From NCBI GenBank assembly GCA_026315105.1, contig CM048744.1:348091668-348155667 (forward strand): DNA of 64,000 nt, given 5' to 3'. This stretch comes from Locusta migratoria (lineage: Eukaryota > Arthropoda > Insecta > Orthoptera > Acrididae). Within the stretch, counting starts at the first letter, position 1. Each line of letters starts with the position of its first letter. Shown here piece by piece: positions 44,403 through 55,930 of this stretch. Position numbers and translations under genes: made by a program. Under the pieces are notes generated by a model. The model saw nothing but the letters and a program-made list of their open reading frames with translations. It searched no databases and was not told the DNA's origin.

Positions 44403-44605
44403 AAAATCAAATGTTCAAATGTTTGTAGAACTTATGGGACTTAACTACGGGGTCATCAGTCCCTAAACTTACAAACTACTTATCAACTACCTAAGAGTAA
44501 GGACGACACAAATATCCATGCCCCAGGGGGGATTCGAACCCCCGACCGTAGTGGCCGTGCAGACCGTGACTGGAGCGCCTCAGTCCCCTCGGCCACCGCG
44601 GCCGG
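44403..44605 (-). mobile_element. SINE family A
   Basis: Complete minus-strand copy. The 12-bp duplication CTATCCTGTATT is at 44391-44402 and 44606-44617. Confidence 0.94.
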
Positions 44606-44750
44606 CTATCCTGTATTCCACATCTGAAGAAATTACGCGATGGAGACAATCTGGGTTACGTTCAGGCCAATATAATCACTAAAGACGGAATACAGTCTCT
44701 AATTGGGAAAGGAATATGAAGGAAATAGCCCTTATTCTTTTGAAAGAAAT

Positions 44751-45190
44751 GTTGTTGTTTTTGTTGTTGTGGTCTTCAGTCCGCAGACTGGTTTGATGCA
44801 CCTCTCCACGCTATCCTGTCCTGTGCAAGCCTCTTCATCTGAGAATACGTTCGGCAACCTACATCCTTTTGAATCTGCTTAATGTATTCGTCCCTCGGTC
44901 TCCCTCTACGATTTTTACCCCACACGCTTCCTTCTAATGCAAAGTTGACAATTCCTTGATGTCTCAGAATGTGTCCAGCCAATCTATCCCTTCTCTTAGT
45001 AAGGGGATGCCAGAAACTCCTTTTCTCCCCGATTCGGTTAAGCACCTCCTCATTAGTTACGTGATCTACCCATCTAATTTTCATCATTTGTCTGTAGAAC
45101 CACATTTCAAAAGCTTCTATCTTCTTTTTATCTAAACTCCTTATCGTCCACGCTTCACTCCCATACAGTGAAATGGTAAAGTCATTAATA
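44751..45190 (-). mobile_element. RTE-like LINE 3' end with (AAC)n tail
   Basis: The 149-codon minus frame includes LYGSEAWTIRSLDKKKIEAF, MWFYRQMMKIRWVDHVTNEE, LNRIGEKRSFWHPLTKRRDR and LAGHILRHQGIVNFALEGSV, then CRTYSQMKRLAQDR. The tail is CTGAAGACCACAACAACAAA in minus sense. Less decayed than the copies at 21.2 and 49.3 kb. Confidence 0.88.
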
Positions 45191-45885
45191 AAACTACGAG
45201 GGTAAGCTAAAAAAACGATTTCCATTTATTATGTCGTTATTGATCTGGTGAATCTAATAAACTTATTCCAGACGTATATCTACAGCAGTTTACCAGAAAT
45301 TTCAGACATCATACAAGGAAATTCCAGAGATTATACAAGGAAATTGTGCACTTTCCTTTAAGAATGTTGGCAACAGTACAATTTCCTTAACACTGAATTT
45401 TTGTTTTGTTTTTACGGTTCAACATGAATTCACGTGTGCTATGGTATTAATACAACCAGATTATCTTACCTGTTCATACAGTTTTACTTAACTTTATTAT
45501 CATTTTCAAAATTACTTTCCCTACAATGTCTGTTGAGAACGTGGTGCAACTGTCTTGAATTTAAAAAAATTGTCTAAGTAGTTAATGAATTACAATTTTT
45601 CTCGAGTTATTTCTTTGCTTCCCTGGAATTGCTGAGAAAATAGTGCCGATATACGTCTGCCTATGTTTTATTAGATTCAACAGATGAGCAACAAAATGAA
45701 TGGAAATCGTGTCTTACTTTAATCTCGTACACTTTTCCGATTGCTTCATATTAAATTTCAGACAAAATCTCACATTCGCCGTAACTACGTAACTAAAGAT
45801 TAGCGGACGTAAATCTGTATAAACTTTTTTCTTTAGTTTCACTAACAGAATAACATTTTAAAATATTTGCTTATATCCGTGAATC
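45191..45885. other. no feature seen
   Basis: AT-rich, nothing recognised. Confidence 0.4.
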
Positions 45886-45960
45886 ATCCTGTATATTAAG
45901 AACAGAGAAGGACCCAAGATCGAACCGAGTGGAACCCTGTTCTTGTCAGTTCCCTAGTTT
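45886..45960 (-). pseudogene. LINE RT motif B fragment
   Basis: In minus sense reads NRVPLGSILGPSLFLIY, equivalent to the GVPQGSILGPLLFLIYIND box of LINE RTs. Only about 25 residues are recognisable. Confidence 0.6.
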
Positions 45961-46093
45961 GATGGAAGAGCTGACTTTTTTTTTAATATTGTAATACTTG
46001 TCTTATCGTGCTAATCTAAAGTTTGTACCACTTAATGAGTCGAAAGTGATAGCATTTTACATTTTTAATATCTTTTAATAATAACGCAAAGTT

Positions 46094-46464
46094 GTTTTCA
46101 AAATGAAAAGCCAAGATCGCACATTAATAATTTATTAAATGACGACCGGTTGCGGTGCACTGTGTCACCATCATCTGGTCACATACATGTTATAAGCTGG
46201 TCATCTTGTTAAAAAAAATGGGTATAAAATAACAAATGCAACATTGCACGTAGTCACTATATAAAAATATTTTATATTTATTTTCCTGTATTTTTTAAAT
46301 AGTGACTAAGTCCAATATTGCACTTGTTATTTTATACCCAATTTTTTAACAAGTTGACCAGCTTATAACATATATGTGACCAGATGATGGTGACACAGTG
46401 CACCGAAACCGGTCGTCATTTAATGAATTATTAAGGTGCGAACTTGGCTTTTCATTTTGAAAAC
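46094..46464. repeat. PLE-like terminal repeats in inverted orientation
   Basis: 46094-46268 and 46291-46464 are imperfect reverse complements (about 170 bp each, roughly 90 percent by eye) with an AT-rich centre. The plus copy has CAGATGA-T-GGTG...CACC-GAAAC at 46381-46409; the minus copy at 46149-46177 has GCAAC for GAAAC. Layout is as in the PLE palindromes, but no coding part is present. Confidence 0.75.
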
Positions 46465-47039
46465 TATAAAACGATCAGATCGCCTTCAAAATCGTCTATG
46501 TCAGGTAATCTTAATAACGGAAAGCACTGAAAATAAAATTTTGCTTCGTCCTGGAGGCCGTCAGATAGGTGTCGTGCCACAGGCGGGTACCGCGCCCCGG
46601 AACAGCCTTTTCAGTGATGTAGGTCCGGTAAGTTGGTGCCCCTGGCGACGGGGGCCGGCCACCTCCCTAGTGGCTGGCGGCAGCAGGACGAGCCACTGCA
46701 GCTGCGGTGTGAGTGGCAGCTCCCTCCTCCGGGTCAACACTCGCGGCAGCCTGACGCAAGCATCCTACCTAGTACCTACCCAACGTCTCCAGCGAACAAT
46801 GCCCCTGCACTGCACGCCACGCAAAAGCGCCGTCTGCGACTCACAACGCTGCCTGCGCATTTGCGTGCTCCCTTCAAGATATCGCACACTCTTATACCAC
46901 TTGTCATACAGGACAAGGATAAGATTTGTTCAAAGTAGTGCTAGAAAAGAATATACTGAATATCATATGGAAGACTCAGGGCGACAGTATTAAGAGTCAG
47001 AATTTACGAGAGCTTTTGAAGAAATGTAGCAGGTGTAGG
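46465..47039. other. no feature; GC-rich 46550-46870
   Basis: The 185-codon frame at 46436-46993 lies over GC-rich sequence and has no domain. Confidence 0.4.
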
Positions 47040-47313
47040 TACAGGGTGTCCAGAAAACGACTCCATGATGCCAAAATTAAATATCTCGAAAACAAAGATC
47101 GATAGAGGAATGCAGTAAACGGTACGTTTATTGTGAAAGCTGTAAGCAGTGTATACATCAGTTTGAAATAATAGTTGCAAAAGCTGCCAACAGATGGCGC
47201 TGTAATCGCCATACGTAATGCCTAGTATAAATAGTGATCCGAAGCCCAGAGCGATCAGTTCCACTATTGAAACGTAAAAGGAGGTTAGCGTACCGAAGGA
47301 AGAGATTAAAACC

Positions 47314-48204
47314 ATGTACTCCATTGAACAACGCGTTTTTCTGGTGCTAAGAGTACCACAGGTTAGAAGACAGTCCTACGGCAACAAGGCGAAGTTTTCA
47401 AGCACGATTTAATGTTTCAAAAGGACCCGATGCGAAAACCATTTGTACGCTCTTCGCAAAATTTCAACGAACAGGCAGCGTAACTGATGATCTAGTGGGG
47501 CATGTTGGCCGCAAGCAAACCGCAGTTACGCCTGAAAATACCGCCACAGTTTCTGGAATTATTCAGCGAAATCCAATGTCACCCGTCCGTAGAATTGCAA
47601 CTGAGACTGGTTTGAAGCGTCCCAGCACGCAGAAAGTACCGAGAAAGAGCCTACACATGTTTGCATTCAAAATTCAAACGCACCAGGCCATACCCGTACG
47701 AGCTGTGCAACAAAGGCTTGCCTTTGCTAATCATATGCTCACAATGATTGATAGTGAAGGATTTGATGTTGGCTGCATCTGGTTTACAGATGAAGCACAC
47801 TTCCACCTGTATTGATACGTGAATAAGCAGAACTGGCGATTTTGGGGTTCCGAAAAACTGTATTGGTGTGAAACGAAACCCCTGTATTCTCCTGAAGTTA
47901 TGTGTGGGCTGCAGTATGCAGCAAAGGCATTATTGGCCCTTTTTTCATTCGAGAAACGGTCACTGGTGAACGTGACGTTGCAATTTTGGAACAATTTGTC
48001 GCCACACAGCAAACGTTAGAGGATCGACCAGGTACTGAATGGTTTATGCAAGATGGAGCCCGACCACATTGGACCGAACATGTGTTTCGCTTTCTTGTGG
48101 AATACTTCGGGAATCGAGTCATTGCTTTGGAATATACCAAATGTACTGATGCAGGCATGGATTGGACACCATATTCGCCGGATTTGACACCCTGTGACCA
48201 TATA

Positions 48205-48274
<70 letters not shown>

Positions 48275-48495
48275 GCACAGTGAAAGACGTGGTCTATCCG
48301 AAGCATCCCGCCACGCTAGACGAGCTTGAATCGGCGATTTCTGTGGCATGTGAATTCATTTCCGTTGAGACACTACGAAATGTGATGGCGAATTTCATTC
48401 TTCGTTTGCGCCACCTCTGTAGTGCCAATGGTGGAAATTTTGGGATTGATTGTTGGCAAAGAGTGTTTTCATACGATTATTTTATCTATGTATGC
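47314..48495 (+). pseudogene. mariner-type transposase with N-terminal HTH (DUF4817-like)
   Basis: Starts MYSIEQRVFLVL. A 1-base shift leads to YHRLEDSPTATRRSFQARFN and KFQRTGSVTDD (helix-turn-helix), then IWFTDEAHFHLY (first catalytic Asp) followed by an in-frame TGA. A shift in NWRFWGSE comes next, then TEWFMQDGARPHWTEHVF (second Asp) and YSPDLTPCD (third acidic). A (TA)10 T53 tract at 48201-48273 replaces the usual YFLWG and keeps the frame into GTVKDVV. It ends after LRLRHLCSANGG. Family role: cut-and-paste at TA. Confidence 0.9.
48201..48273. repeat. (TA)10 plus T53 inside the transposase frame
   Basis: A composite tract placed exactly after TPCD of the transposase. It encodes alternating Ile-Tyr and a Phe run. 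The tail-like composition equals that at 13227-13335. Confidence 0.93.
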
Positions 48496-48725
48496 TGATA
48501 TGAGCTGTACAGCGCACAGCGCCATCTGTTAGCAGGTTTTGTAATTATTATTTCAAACTGCTGTAAAACCTTCTTACACTTTTCACAATAAACATACCGT
48601 TTACTGCATTCCTCTATCGATCTTTGTTTTCGAGATATTTGATTTTGAAATCAGGGAGCCTTTTTCTGGACACCCTGTACCATCACCTGCTGAAACCCGG
48701 GAGTTGGCTGGGCATGTATTTATTC

Positions 48726-48729
<4 letters not shown>

Positions 48730-48790
<61 letters not shown>
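48730..48790. repeat. (CT)n microsatellite
   Basis: About 30 uninterrupted CT units. Confidence 0.95.
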
Positions 48791-48792
<2 letters not shown>

Positions 48793-49099
48793 CCCATCTC
48801 TGCCCCCTCACCCATGTGATAGCCAAATAGTAATGTGGTTCAAAGATACCCTGACTGGTAAAACGTTATCCTGATTTTACTGTACATCAAAGGAGAACCA
48901 GTGTGCTCATCTCTCTTCCTACGACTGCAGCTCCTAAACAACTGTGTATGGCGGGTTTCATATGGAGTTAATAATAGGTCGAATTTTAGATGTTTTTCGA
49001 TTTTTCACCCCTTTCTCTGAGTTTTCCCTATTTTTTCCCCTAAAGCACCCGCGTATTAAAGCGCACAATTTATACATTCGGCCAAGCCATTTTTGAGTA
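48791..49099. other. no feature seen
   Basis: Nothing recognised. Confidence 0.35.
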
Positions 49100-49110
49100 T
49101 TAGTGAGATT

Positions 49111-49280
49111 TTTTTTATGAGACCTAAATGCAGTGGTTATCGGTCCCTAAACTTACAAACTACTTATTCTAACTTATCCCAACAACAACATAAACACCCA
49201 TGCCCCACGGAGGACTCGAACCTCCGATGTCGGAAGGGCGCGCGCACCGTAGTAGGGCGCCTCAGTGCGCACGGCTACTC
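49111..49280 (-). mobile_element. SINE family B, diverged
   Basis: Minus sense box B region GGAGGTTCGAGTCCTCCGTG and a body with GGGATAAGTTAGAATAAG. The duplication TTAGTGAGATT (49100-49110) and TTAGCGAGATT (49281-49291) has one mismatch. Confidence 0.85.
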
Positions 49281-49309
49281 TTAGCGAGATTAACGCAGGT
49301 CTTTGTTGT

Positions 49310-50227
49310 TGTGATCTTCAGTCCGAAGACTGGTTTGATGCAGCTCTCCACCCTACTCTATCCTGAGCTTCATCTCCTCCTAAGAACGGCAACCCACATC
49401 CATCTGAATCTGCGTACTATATTCGTCTCTTGCTCTCCCTCTGCGATTTTCTACCGTCACGCACTTCTCTCCAATTCTAAATTCAAGAGCCCTTGATAGC
49501 TAAGAATTGTCCTACCATATGATCCCCCCTTTTAGTCAAAGTATGCCAAACACTCCTTTTCTCTCCCGTTCTGTTCAATATCGCTTCATTAGATACGCGA
49601 TCTACAGAGGTGATCTTCAGCATTCTTCTGTAGCACCACATTTCAAAAGCCTCTATCCTCTTCCTGTTCACACTGTTTATCGTCCATGTTTCACTACCAT
49701 ACAAGGCAACACTGCACACTAATGCCTTCAGAAACGACTAACTTACGCGTAAATTGATATTCAATGTTAGGAAATTTCTCTTTTTCCAAAACGGTTTTCT
49801 TCCCATTGCTGTTCTACAATTTATATCCGCTGTCCTGCGACCGCCATATGTTATTTTACTGCTCAAGTAACAAACCTAATCTACCACGTTTATTGCTTCG
49901 TTCCTGAATCTAATTCTTTCAAAATGTTAAAATGTTTGGAGAGCGTATGGGACTTAACTACGGGGTCATCAGTCCCTAAACTTCCAAACTACTTATGAAC
50001 TACTTACGAACTAGGACGGCACAAATATCCATGCCCGAGGGGGGATTCGGACCCCCGACCAAAGTGGCCGTGCAGACCGAGACTGGAGCGGCTCAGTCCC
50101 CTCGGCCACCGCGGCCGGCAATCTAATTCTTTCAGCATCGCCTGATTTTCTAGGACTGCATTGTGTTACCCTTGTTTTGCTGTTATTAATATTCATCTTA
50201 TAGGCTCATTTGAATACACTGTGCAAT
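49310..50227 (-). mobile_element. RTE-like LINE 3' part, split by a SINE
   Basis: The minus frame at 49719-49483 reads LYGSETWTINSVNRKRIEAF and MWCYRRMLKITSVDRVSNEA; (AAC)n tail at 49303-49312. Upstream RT-linked sequence continues to 49906 and, after the SINE, at 50135-50227, with NINNSKTRV-type coding near 50190. It ends abruptly at the mariner fragment. Confidence 0.83.
49922..50119 (-). mobile_element. SINE family A inside an RTE-like LINE
   Basis: Complete minus-strand copy. The 15-bp duplication AATCTAATTCTTTCA is at 49907-49921 and 50120-50134, the longest in the window. Confidence 0.94.
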
Positions 50228-50727
50228 CCGTTCGTTTGGTGATGATCGTGTGCTCGGCCGCCACTTTTGTCATGCTTGGCCTCCCCGGTCCGCAGACTAG
50301 AGTCCGTGCGATTATTGGCTTTGTGGTTACCTGAAGTCGCAAGTGTTTCGTGATCGACCGAGATCTCTAGGGATGCTGAAAGACAACATCCGACGTCAAT
50401 GACTCACCATAACTCCGCACATGCTTTACAGTGCCGTTCACGACATCATTCCTTGACTATTGTTGAGGAATGATGGTGAACGTATTGATCATTTCCTGAA
50501 AAATAATCATCTTTGCTTTGTCTTAAATTGTTATGCAAATCAGTGGTTTTCTAATCAGATGAAGCGCCATCTATCGGACATTTTTTGAATTTTTTTTTAT
50601 TTTTTATTTTTCCCCCTAATAAAACCCCATGTCATTCCAAGCATGTGTGTCAGTTTTTACCCCTCTATCTGCATTATTCCGTGATTTATGAAGTTTTCAA
50701 CTTTATACTGACTTTTGGATCACTTGG
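50228..50727 (+). pseudogene. mariner-type transposase C-terminal part and terminus
   Basis: Coding remnants DDRVLGRHFCHAWPPRSAD, SPCDYWLCGYLKSQVFRDRP and SLGMLKDNIRRQ, TITPHMLYSAVHDIIP carry the third catalytic Asp region (PPRSxD) and family C-terminus, with stops. The terminus CTTTATACTGACTTTTGGAT-CACTTGG is followed by TA. Same family as 61235-62285, opposite orientation. Confidence 0.83.
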
Positions 50728-52544
50728 TAAGTAAGTAAGAGCCGGCGTGTCCATTAGAGCGGCGGTGTAGTTGCTGCAGCTGCAGGCGGCTGGGTGTCGA
50801 CATGGGTGTCCTGCGACCCGCGCCACTGGAAGGCCGGCCGTCTTTCCAGGGCAAGGTGGCTGCGGCGCAGGTCGCGTTTCCACAGTGCAGGCCGCGGCTG
50901 GCAAGGACACGAGGGCCACAGGCGGCGGGCCTGCGCTCCACCGCGGGCGCGGGTCAGCTTAGTGACACGCTAGGCCAGCGTCGTGCCGACGTCACGGTCA
51001 CAACTCGCAAACACACTCGACTGTGGCCACGATCGGGCGATATCGATCTTTGTAGCTATACAACAAACGAGTCATTTCGACACGCAGAAATTGTCACTGG
51101 CCAATATGATGCTGTGTTTTTCTTATCCGGAGATTCGGACGCTACGCGCCCTCACGTACTATAAAAAATTTCTTCTTTAACGTAAAGCTAACCTAAGAAA
51201 TTTTCACTTGTTCTTCCCATGTCAACAGAAGCCATCTTGATTTGCCGTATATCTCGCAGTTTTGGTTTTATAACTAGCAGTAAGGGGTTTCAGGCTAACA
51301 ACGCATCACCGATGTATAACAAAATCGTATCCGGATCAATTTGTTATAACTAAATGTAAATAAAAACACACATTGACAATAAAAACACACATTCACAATA
51401 AAAACACCTACTAAGGTCTACTATAAAGGATAGTGGCATGTGCCTACTGTATCGTAGTGGATAGAACAGTAGATCACCAATTTTGAGATATAGGGTTCAA
51501 ATCTTTTTACTTTTATTTTTTCTGTCAGATTGTAGTAGTTACTTATTCATAACATATTGTGGGATTTTCTTCTTCATATAATAGTAGTATGTTACACAGT
51601 GCTCGATGTTAATTTTAACAAAATTCTGTGTCAGTAATAGGTGTCATTGATTTGGAAATTTATGTGTGACTAAAAAATGGAGAATGAAACTGCTGCAAGT
51701 GATAAGACTAGCAATGATATTTCTGTTTTTCCTTCACAAAAATAGTTGACCTTTGTTCCAAATATGTTACGATTTCCGAGAAAATAGTAAGTGGCAAAAG
51801 TATAGGAAACGCTGAATTTAATGGTAGGCTTAAATGAAATAAGTATCAGTGACATTCACACTATTCGCTAGTCAGAAACATTTCGCTGTTTATTTTCAGA
51901 TATCTCGTAATATTGCTTGTTTGCCCCCAGTATTTCGCTGCTTAGTTTCGAATACGTGGAGATTTCCCAGAGTGTGGTTTTACTGATATGCCTTTCTTGT
52001 CACTAATATTTGGCAATTTATTTGTGAATATGTCACTATTATAGCGTATGTGGTTAACAGTGATGCTAAGAGGATTACTTTACTTTCTTTTGCAAATGTA
52101 TACAGCATAATCAGAACATTGTTGTCTGCTGGCATACGTTGCTCAGTATTATAGCGTAGCTCACTGGCTGGCAGCTAGCGAGTTCTCATTGGCCGGAGAC
52201 AATTTCTGCGTGTCGAAGTAAGGACTCGTGTCGACACGTCGACGTATCGCACTCAGCTCCTGATGACGTCTGGCCGACGCTTGCCTAGCGTGTCACCAAG
52301 CTGACCCCCGCGGGCGCTGCCACGGGTACAAGGCCGGCTCTGCGTGTGGCGGATAAGACTGGCTCGTACTCGCTAGAGTTCACCACGCTCGGACCTGCCT
52401 TCTACGACTACGAAACGCTGGAGGACAGCCTGCCCGCTGCGAACGACTCGCCGGAGGCGGGGAGGGTGGGAATGCAGGAGTGACGAATTTAAATGTAATG
52501 GAGTTACAGCACTCCTTTAGGAACCGAAAGGAAATTCTCCCGAG
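50728..52544. other. no gene recognised; GC-rich at both ends
   Basis: 50740-51010 and 52190-52480 are GC-rich. 51020-52190 is AT-rich. The 120-codon frame at 50802-51164 and others lack domains. A frame ending near 52483 (FYDYETLEDSLP) is short and unassigned. Confidence 0.4.
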
Positions 52545-52700
52545 CTCAAATTGGGTTGGGGTTGGGTTGGATTGTTTGGTTGGGTTAGGGGGACTAAACT
52601 ACTGAGGTTATCAGTCCTCCGGTGGGGAGGGGAAGGAGTGAGGAGAGGAAAGGAGGGGAGGGGGAAAGAAAATGCTGTCTGGGAAGTAAAGAAGGAAGGA
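52545..52700 (-). repeat. GGTT-rich SINE-like tail fragment
   Basis: GGGTTGGATTGTTTGGTTGG and GAGGTTATCAGTCCTCCGGT resemble, in minus sense, the 3' end of an SINE such as family F. No head is present. A purine-rich G/A patch follows. Confidence 0.4.
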
Positions 52701-52711
52701 AGACTGCATCA

Positions 52712-52919
52712 AAAAAAAAAAAATGTTCAAATGTTTGTAAAGTCTATGGGACTTAACTACGGGGCTATCAGTCCCTAAACTTACAAACTACTTATGAACT
52801 ACTTACGAACTAGGACGGCACAAATATCCATGCCCGAGGGGGGATTCGAACCCCCGACCGTAGTGGCCGTGCGGACCGTGACTGGAGCGCCTTAGTCCCC
52901 TCGGCCACCGCGGCCGGCG
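52712..52919 (-). mobile_element. SINE family A
   Basis: Complete minus-strand copy with 13-A at the left edge. The 11-bp duplication AGACTGCATCA is at 52701-52711 and 52920-52930. Confidence 0.94.
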
Positions 52920-52930
52920 AGACTGCATCA

Positions 52931-53750
52931 GCTCGGGGCCCCGTGCTTGCCACGCACGTACTCACGAAAGAACAGTGAGCCCCCTGGGGGTGGGGGCGTG
53001 CTCATATCCCTGACAGTAAGTAGAGTACGATTTCTCAGGGAGCCTTGTTCGTCTGAAGATTCCTAGAAACTAAAATGCTTCCCTTACCAAAGAAATGCTA
53101 CTCTAAACAGTGGAAGTATTACAGGACAATTACTTTTGTATGGAATATTACCAACGCTGCGAACAGACTACTGCCTATAGGAATAGTCAGGAAGCTGGAA
53201 GAAAATTAGGGCCCACACGGAGGCGTACAGGTAATTTTTTCGACGAACGATAGGCATATGGAATGAAATAGTATGGAAAGTATACGCCGCCGCACACCGC
53301 GAGGTGGCTTACGGAGTACGGGTGTGGATGCAGATGAACTGTCAGGTGTCAGCGAAGAAATGCTGAAAATGTATAATGAATGGACATGAGAGTACGTCAG
53401 CGAGGCTGTCCCGTGTCCGCGGCGCTTGTGAATGATTCTGCTGTCATTGGGAGCAAGTTGAATGAATTGTCGACCAGTGAGGTGGGCGTCGCCTTCCAGT
53501 TAATTAACCATCGCGGATGGAATGCTGACGTGCTGACGGATGTCGGTGTCCGGCGCGGCTGGCAGCCGTAATGGAGCGACGCCGATCTCTCCCCTCCTGT
53601 CCTGAGGAGCCGTGGGCGACACAGCCGGCTCAATCCGACTGGGCCGTCGTTAATTCTGGAAGTGGACGCAGCCGCGGCGGCGAGGGCAGCCACCAATGCA
53701 CGACGCTCACTAATGTGCACATGGCTGTCTGTCAATCTGAGGCACTACGT
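52931..53750. other. no gene recognised
   Basis: Mixed composition, GC-rich at 53390-53740. The 112-codon minus frame at 53397-53735 lacks a domain. Confidence 0.4.
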
Positions 53751-53754
53751 GGCT

Positions 53755-53778
53755 CAACAGTCCCTAGGCTTACAAACT
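53755..53778 (-). mobile_element. SINE 3' fragment, target of the next element
   Basis: CAGTCCCTAGGCTTACAAAC belongs to the tail half of a family A/B SINE and resumes as AACTACTTCAACTTATACTA at 55365, so the DNA element at 53779-55364 cut a SINE. Confidence 0.6.
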
Positions 53779-54526
53779 GAAGGGTCCACGGGAAAAAGGG
53801 GGTAAGACAAAAAAAAAAAAAATGAAATTTTACATTATTACAGCTTCAGAAAGCTTTCAACAAGCTGCGTTTATCGGTTTTTGTTTCAAGTAAAGAAGGG
53901 GGATAGTCTCAAAGTTACAGCGGTTTAAAAATATAGCGTCCACGGGAAAAAGGAGGTAAGTCAATGTGAAACTATGAAAAAAGGGGGTTAGTCAGTTGGC
54001 AGCAGCTATCGCACCTGTCGTTTAGGTTCCGTAGTCCAGGTGTTGAGCATCTGCTGTTGGCGAGGTTAAGTTAGTGCTTTGTGTTTTGTGTGAATTTCTT
54101 TAGTTTATTTTACGTTTTAACTGAACTGTGACAGTGAACATGAAAAATGAAGATGAGGAAAGTATCACCTTCAGTCAACTGTCACATTCAACGAAAAAAA
54201 GGGTGAAAACAGGTAGACTTTCCGACGTGATAAAATAAACTGTTATCATCCACCCATGAATTAGGGCCAGATTGTAAATGTTCCAGGTTGAAATGTTTCC
54301 AGAGTATCAATGACGCAGAACGTGGGTATATTATATCTAATTATAACAAAATGACTGTGAATGAGCAGAATGCTTACTTGGCAGGCCTTATTATTATATC
54401 GGAAAGAAGACCTAGGCGACCGGAAAATGAAGCTAAATTTCATGATAGTTATTCATATCGTGTAAGAGTGAAGAGGGAGAAGTAACTGTTTGTTCTAAAG
54501 TCTTTACATCTTTTCATGGAATATCT

Positions 54527-54557
<31 letters not shown>

Positions 54558-55364
54558 AAAAAAGATACAACGTTATCTGAAAAAAGATGAGAGTCCTAAG
54601 GATGGTCGGAAATTGTGTGACATGAGAGGCACTTGAGGCAGTTCGCCAACACATTAGTTCATTTAAAGGTGAACGAAACCATTACAGTTTCAAAACCTCT
54701 AAGAAAGTGTATCTACCACCACATTTGAACATCAGATGTATGAATTATTTTTAAAATCATACACTACACAATCTGTGTCGTATGAAAAATACAGACTTGT
54801 TTTCAACACAGAATTTAATGTAGGTTTTGGATGCCCTAGAATGGACACTAAGAAGACGACACAGAGTGAAAATGAATAAGCAATGAATGTACATAGTTTA
54901 CAAAGATATTGTTTCGACCTACAAAGTTTTGTTCTATTTATAAAGTATTAACTCTAGCCTATAATTTATTATTTTTTTGTAACTAATAAATTTTTTCACA
55001 TTCATTTGTTACATTTTTAATTACTTGTTAAATAATACAGGTAGTTAGTTCTAATTGTAGTAGGTTTAACAAAGTTAACGAATTAGCGAGATTTACAAGA
55101 CATTCCCAATTTCATAATGACTTACCCCCTTTTCCCTACAAAAAATTGACGTTATTCCATATAATATTTTCTATAGATTGTTACAGTACATTTACAGGAA
55201 AACCTTGTAAAGGTATCTAACGACTATATGTAAGGCTACACTAAACGTAAATTTCAAGAGAATTGGCTAAAAATTGCGTTTGATACAGAAGGTTTGGTGT
55301 TAAAATCTTCTCTCCTGAAAAATTGACAAGAACTGACTTACCCCCTTTTTCCCGTGGACCCTTC
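53779..55364. mobile_element. DNA transposon of uncertain superfamily, 1586 bp
   Basis: 28-bp terminal inverted repeats: GAAGGGTCCACGGGAAAAAG then GGGGTAAG, perfect by eye. AACT at 53775-53778 and 55365-55368 fits a 4-bp duplication, and joining the flanks restores SINE sequence. Subterminal copies of CCACGGGAAAAAGGAGGTAA occur at 53940, and of the inverted form at about 55125. Inside is a decayed protein-coding remnant. Sola elements make 4-bp duplications; assignment to them is only a guess. Confidence 0.82.
54140..54870 (+). pseudogene. transposon-encoded protein remnant
   Basis: Pieces in several frames: MKNEDEESITFSQL, then VCSKVFTSFHGISK (54490-54525), then a 42-base A-rich run, IQRYLKKDESPKDGRKLCD, then SSFKGERNHY (approximate), KVYLPPHLNIR, MYELFLKSYTTQSVSYEKYR and LVFNTEFNVGFGCPRMDTKK. 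I recall this order (C-x-x-F...GIS, SHY, YLPPxLxIxxMYxLY, FNTEFNxxFGxPRxDxC) from insect proteins linked to DNA transposons. No catalytic triad can be named. Confidence 0.6.
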
Positions 55365-55504
55365 AACTACTTCAACTTATACTAATGTAGTTACGTAGTG
55401 ATTTATTACAAGTGTACTATTTCAAATTTCCGGTGCAGCCTTTTTAAACATAGTAAAAATATAAAACCTTTGGGAGGTGCCTGGTGGGGGGCTTCAGCCT
55501 CATT

Positions 55505-55857
55505 AGTCCCTTAATTTGGCTCCAGCTGAATATGCTTGCCCTGTATGGAGAAGATCGACGCACGCCCACAAGCTAGATAAAGCACTGAATGATTCCTGTC
55601 GATTAATTACGGGATGCCTGAAGCCTACAAACCGTGATCTCCTTTATGTGTTTTCTGGAATAGCTCTCCCACAGATCAGGCGGCAAACGTTGGCGATGGC
55701 TGAAAGAAGCAAACAGTCCGAGGATAGAAGACATCCCCTGTTCGGACATCAGCCAGTGGTGGCAAGATTAAAATCGAGGAAAGATTTCATTCAATTTGAA
55801 CATCCACTAAATGAAAGTCAATCTATAGCCAGGGAATCAATGTGGATACAGAAATTG

Positions 55858-55930
<73 letters not shown>

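Larger units (their letters stand above)
47042..48677 (+). mobile_element. full-length mariner-type transposon, 1636 bp
   Basis: Inverted ends CAGGGTGTCCAGAAAACGAC and its partner at the right (GTTTTCGAGATATTTGATTT to GGACACCCTG) are alike over about 80 bp. TA dinucleotides at 47040-47041 and 48678-48679 are the target duplication. It contains one transposase reading frame with several lesions. Confidence 0.93.

Noticed and set aside
46436..46993. 185-codon plus frame
   Set aside because: Overlaps a PLE-like end at its start and a GC-rich block; no recognisable motif.
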